A stretch of 8,465 nt of DNA from CAZJBS01 sp964544475 (GTDB lineage Bacteria > CLD3 > SB21): positions 1-8,465 of the forward strand of contig CAZJBS010000062.1 of the NCBI GenBank assembly GCA_964544475.1. Reading direction: 5' to 3'. Position 1 is the first letter of the stretch. Every line of letters starts with the position of its first letter. Below the pieces are notes generated by a model. The model did no database searches. It saw only the letters and a list, made by a program, of their open reading frames with translations, and was not told where the DNA came from. The position numbers and the translations under genes were made by a program. Below, piece by piece: positions 7,054-8,465 of this stretch.

Positions 7054-7067
7054 ATAGGCTCTCCTAT
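7054..7067 (-). promoter_or_regulatory. Ribosome-binding site of the 71-aa gene within a small inverted repeat
   Basis: AGGAG (7065-7061 on the - strand) lies 7 nt before the ATG at 7053. The surrounding bases read ATAGG-AGAG-CCTAT, a perfect 5-bp inverted repeat that would pair part of the Shine-Dalgarno sequence and end next to the start codon. The ribosome site is clear. A regulatory role for the stem is speculative because a 5-bp stem is weak. Confidence 0.5.
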
Positions 7068-7083
7068 GTGATGGATCAGCAGG

Positions 7084-7890
7084 TTATTCCTCAACAGCAT
7101 CTTTCAAATGCGCATATTCGCCGGATTCAAGCATCGTCAGATATTTTTTGGCATCGCGTTTCCACCGGGCGTCGTTTTTCGATTGATTCGGCAGCACGGC
7201 AATTTCCTCGAAAGCCAGCCTCGCATCGTGCCAGTTTTCCAACCGCACATAGGTTTTGCCAAGATCGATGAAATGTCCGACGCACCGGCCATTGATGGCA
7301 ATGGCTTTCAGAAAATACTGCTCGGCTTTTTCATACGACGGTTCTTCGGGAAGTCGTCCGTCGGTCAGTTGGCTGTAACCTTTGACCAGCCAGTTGATAT
7401 CCATCATGGTCCAGTGCCATCGGCCAAGCAGATGAAGACACCGGTCGTTCAGCGAATCACCTGCAACGCCTGCCGCTGCCGTACTGTACAACTCAGTCAG
7501 AAGTTTGATTTTCTTCTTACCGGATTCGTACAGAACGGCTTTTTCAATCGCCCGTCCGAGAATCCCGAAAACCCGCAGACTGTCCGCGGCATGTTTCATG
7601 GCCCGTCTGGCATACGTCAAAGCCTCGTCATACCGGCTTTTCTGGTCATCGCTCTTTGGCAGTTCGTTTCCCAATTCGATCAATTCCTGGGAAAGGCGGC
7701 AAAGCACATCCACGTCCGTGCTGTCCATGCGGTAAGCGGCGCTGTACAGTTCGAAGGCGCCGCGCGTATCAAAATTTTGCCGGAGCGCATCACCCTTGGC
7801 GATGATTTCCTGCATGGATTGAGCCTTGCCGCCGCCCACAGGTAGAAACAAAATGACAAAGAACAGTCGTTGTAAAATGTTGTTCAACAT
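7084..7890 (-). CDS. Exported TPR protein resembling the RMDN (regulator of microtubule dynamics) family
   Basis: A 268-residue protein with a Sec signal peptide at about 1-24 (LNNILQRLFFVILFLPVGGGKAQ), so probably periplasmic. The rest is helical repeats: IIAKGDALRQNFDTRGAFELYSAA (about 29-52), VLCRLSQELIELGNEL, YDEALTYARRAM, CLHLLGRWHWTMMDINWLVK, YEKAEQYFLKAIAING and HFIDLGKTYVRLENWHDARLAFEEI. The order 'LcRLs...dEALtYArrA...LHLLGrW...W......P...YEKAe.YF.kAi......fidLGKTYvrL' follows, from memory, that of human RMDN1-3 across most of the length. Such proteins probably act as scaffolds; no enzymatic motif is seen. ATG at 7890 is chosen because the signal peptide starts there; its Shine-Dalgarno site is weak. 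It is the first gene of the - strand cluster, 30 nt before the 71-aa gene. The TPR call is firm; the RMDN placement is likely. Confidence 0.88.
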   Translation of the reverse strand: MLNNILQRLFFVILFLPVGGGKAQSMQEIIAKGDALRQNFDTRGAFELYSAAYRMDSTDVDVLCRLSQELIELGNELPKSDDQKSRYDEALTYARRAMKHAADSLRVFGILGRAIEKAVLYESGKKKIKLLTELYSTAAAGVAGDSLNDRCLHLLGRWHWTMMDINWLVKGYSQLTDGRLPEEPSYEKAEQYFLKAIAINGRCVGHFIDLGKTYVRLENWHDARLAFEEIAVLPNQSKNDARWKRDAKKYLTMLESGEYAHLKDAVEE

Positions 7891-8064
7891 GGGTGCTCAG
7901 TACGCGATCCATCGATGAATCCAGATCGGTCGAACAGCAATGTATCCGCTTGAAAAAAGCATAACGCGCAGCCAAAAAATGGTAGTCTTTTTTATAGTCA
8001 AAGTCAAGTCATTAATCCGGCCCGAGTAGCCGCACAACCGCGCAAAAAGAGGGTTTGCGACGTT
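7891..8064. other. Intergenic region of 174 nt between two - strand genes
   Basis: AT-richer than its surroundings, with several A/T runs (7952-7957, 7975-7979, 7988-7993) and four AGTC words on the + strand at 7984, 7996, 8002 and 8007. It holds the promoter candidate. A 6-bp inverted repeat, CGCAAA (8041-8046) with TTTGCG (8054-8059), lies just past the partial gene's stop; neither strand has a T-run after it, so it is not a convincing intrinsic terminator. No coding sequence or RNA gene seen. Confidence 0.6.
7979..8007 (-). promoter_or_regulatory. Candidate promoter for the TPR-to-ndh operon
   Basis: On the - strand TTGACT (8007-8002) is followed by a 17-nt spacer and TACCAT (7984-7979). 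These match the housekeeping -35 and -10 hexamers at 5 of 6 and 4 of 6 positions. It leaves a leader of about 80 nt before the ATG at 7890. TTGACT is directly repeated (8001-7996). Bacteroidota promoters differ from this consensus, so the call is weak. Confidence 0.3.
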
Positions 8065-8465
8065 TCAGGGTTCGCGGCTCGTCTCCCACAACCGGTACAT
8101 TTTCACAAGATTTCGGCGCCCCGTCGTATCTTCCGAGAGTGTCGTCACGAAGCGAAGTTCGCTTGCAGAGGCGTCCCAGAAAACAATCGGCATATAATCC
8201 GGTCCCGCCGACCCATTGGTGCTGTCGAGTTTTTCAGTGGAGTTGGAGCCGGGATTGAGAAAATACAGGATGGGGCCTCCGGCCGGACGAAACAGTTTGA
8301 CTTGGGATAGGCTGTCAAACGCAAACCGGATTTCACCGCACAGCGTGTTGTTTTCGACAAAGAGCCGCTTACGAACATCGCGGATGCCGGGCATTTCCTT
8401 TTCCAGTTTGTCGCCGTCAAGATAGTCGCTGACCAATTCGCCGAAATCCTTGAACGTGACGTCGC
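8065..8465 (-). CDS. Unrecognised protein, 5' end beyond the window
   Basis: The last 133 or so codons of a - strand gene ending in TGA at 8067-8065. The frame is open through the right edge; the codons above the possible TTG at 8436 read DVTFKDFGE and look like normal protein, so the true start lies outside. The visible part includes YLDGDKLEKEMPGIRDVRKRL, a strand-rich centre (NNTLCGEIRFAFDS, VKLFRPAGG, PILYFLNPG), a hydrophilic Ser/Asn/Asp linker (about 8210-8260), then MPIVFWDASASELRFVTTLS and a basic C-terminus. One cysteine. No motif I can name; it could be an exported or lipid-anchored protein, but the N-terminus needed to judge is missing. A 174-nt gap separates it from the TPR gene, so it may or may not share that operon. 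Confidence 0.75.
   Translation of the reverse strand, partial: DVTFKDFGELVSDYLDGDKLEKEMPGIRDVRKRLFVENNTLCGEIRFAFDSLSQVKLFRPAGGPILYFLNPGSNSTEKLDSTNGSAGPDYMPIVFWDASASELRFVTTLSEDTTGRRNLVKMYRLWETSREP

Noticed and set aside
7108..7845. Open frame of 245 codons on the + strand opposite the TPR gene
   Set aside because: The - strand frame has a signal peptide and TPR helices; the + frame shows no family pattern and no ribosome site.
7989..7995. TATAAA on the - strand as a -10 element
   Set aside because: No acceptable -35 hexamer lies 16-18 nt upstream; the TTGACT copies are too close.
8041..8059. CGCAAA/TTTGCG inverted repeat as a terminator of the partial gene
   Set aside because: A 6-bp stem without a following T-run on either strand is not enough for an intrinsic terminator.

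Overview
The window is bacterial and most likely comes from the Fibrobacterota-Chlorobiota-Bacteroidota (FCB) group or a related candidate lineage such as Ignavibacteria, Calditrichota, KSB1 or Zixibacteria. The best marker is the C-terminus of the first protein: a YPNPFNPTT motif, a YNVLGQKVKEL strand and a short basic tail. This is the type IX secretion (Por) sorting / FlgD-like Ig domain typical of that group. The genus cannot be fixed from sequence alone.

Layout. Two transcription units converge at about 4.55-4.68 kb. On the + strand is the 3' part of a very large secreted protein, open at the left edge. It has eight visible choice-of-anchor-D (ASH-like) Ig repeats, an FN3-like domain, further beta domains and the sorting domain. 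A small lipoprotein follows 21 nt later. On the - strand, read right to left, are the end of an unrecognised protein cut by the right edge, a 174-nt gap with a weak promoter candidate, and a tight five-gene cluster. The cluster holds an exported TPR protein resembling the eukaryotic RMDN family, a 71-aa protein of unknown function, the peroxiredoxin Bcp, a small exported protein of unknown function, and a type II NADH dehydrogenase (NDH-2) of the mitochondrial Ndi1-like type. Gene spacing in the cluster is 30 nt, 4 nt, a GTGA overlap and 11 nt, so it is very probably one operon.

How the genes may work together. The + unit looks like surface machinery: a long repeat protein exported through T9SS plus a lipoprotein with an acidic stretch after its lipid-anchor cysteine. 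The - unit looks like respiration and oxidative defence. NDH-2 feeds electrons from NADH to quinone and can leak peroxide, and Bcp removes peroxides. The roles of the TPR, 71-aa and exported proteins are unknown.

The most interesting points are: (i) the interlocked 3' ends, where a strong + strand terminator hairpin lies inside the coding end of NDH-2 and the - strand terminator lies between the two stop codons; (ii) an RMDN-like protein and an Ndi1-like NDH-2, both of mitochondrial-type families, in one bacterial operon; (iii) a 36-residue lysine-rich insertion in one repeat of the large protein; (iv) a strongly GTG/ACG/GCG-biased codon style in the + unit that the - unit does not share. I found no tRNA, rRNA, CRISPR array, insertion sequence or integrase.
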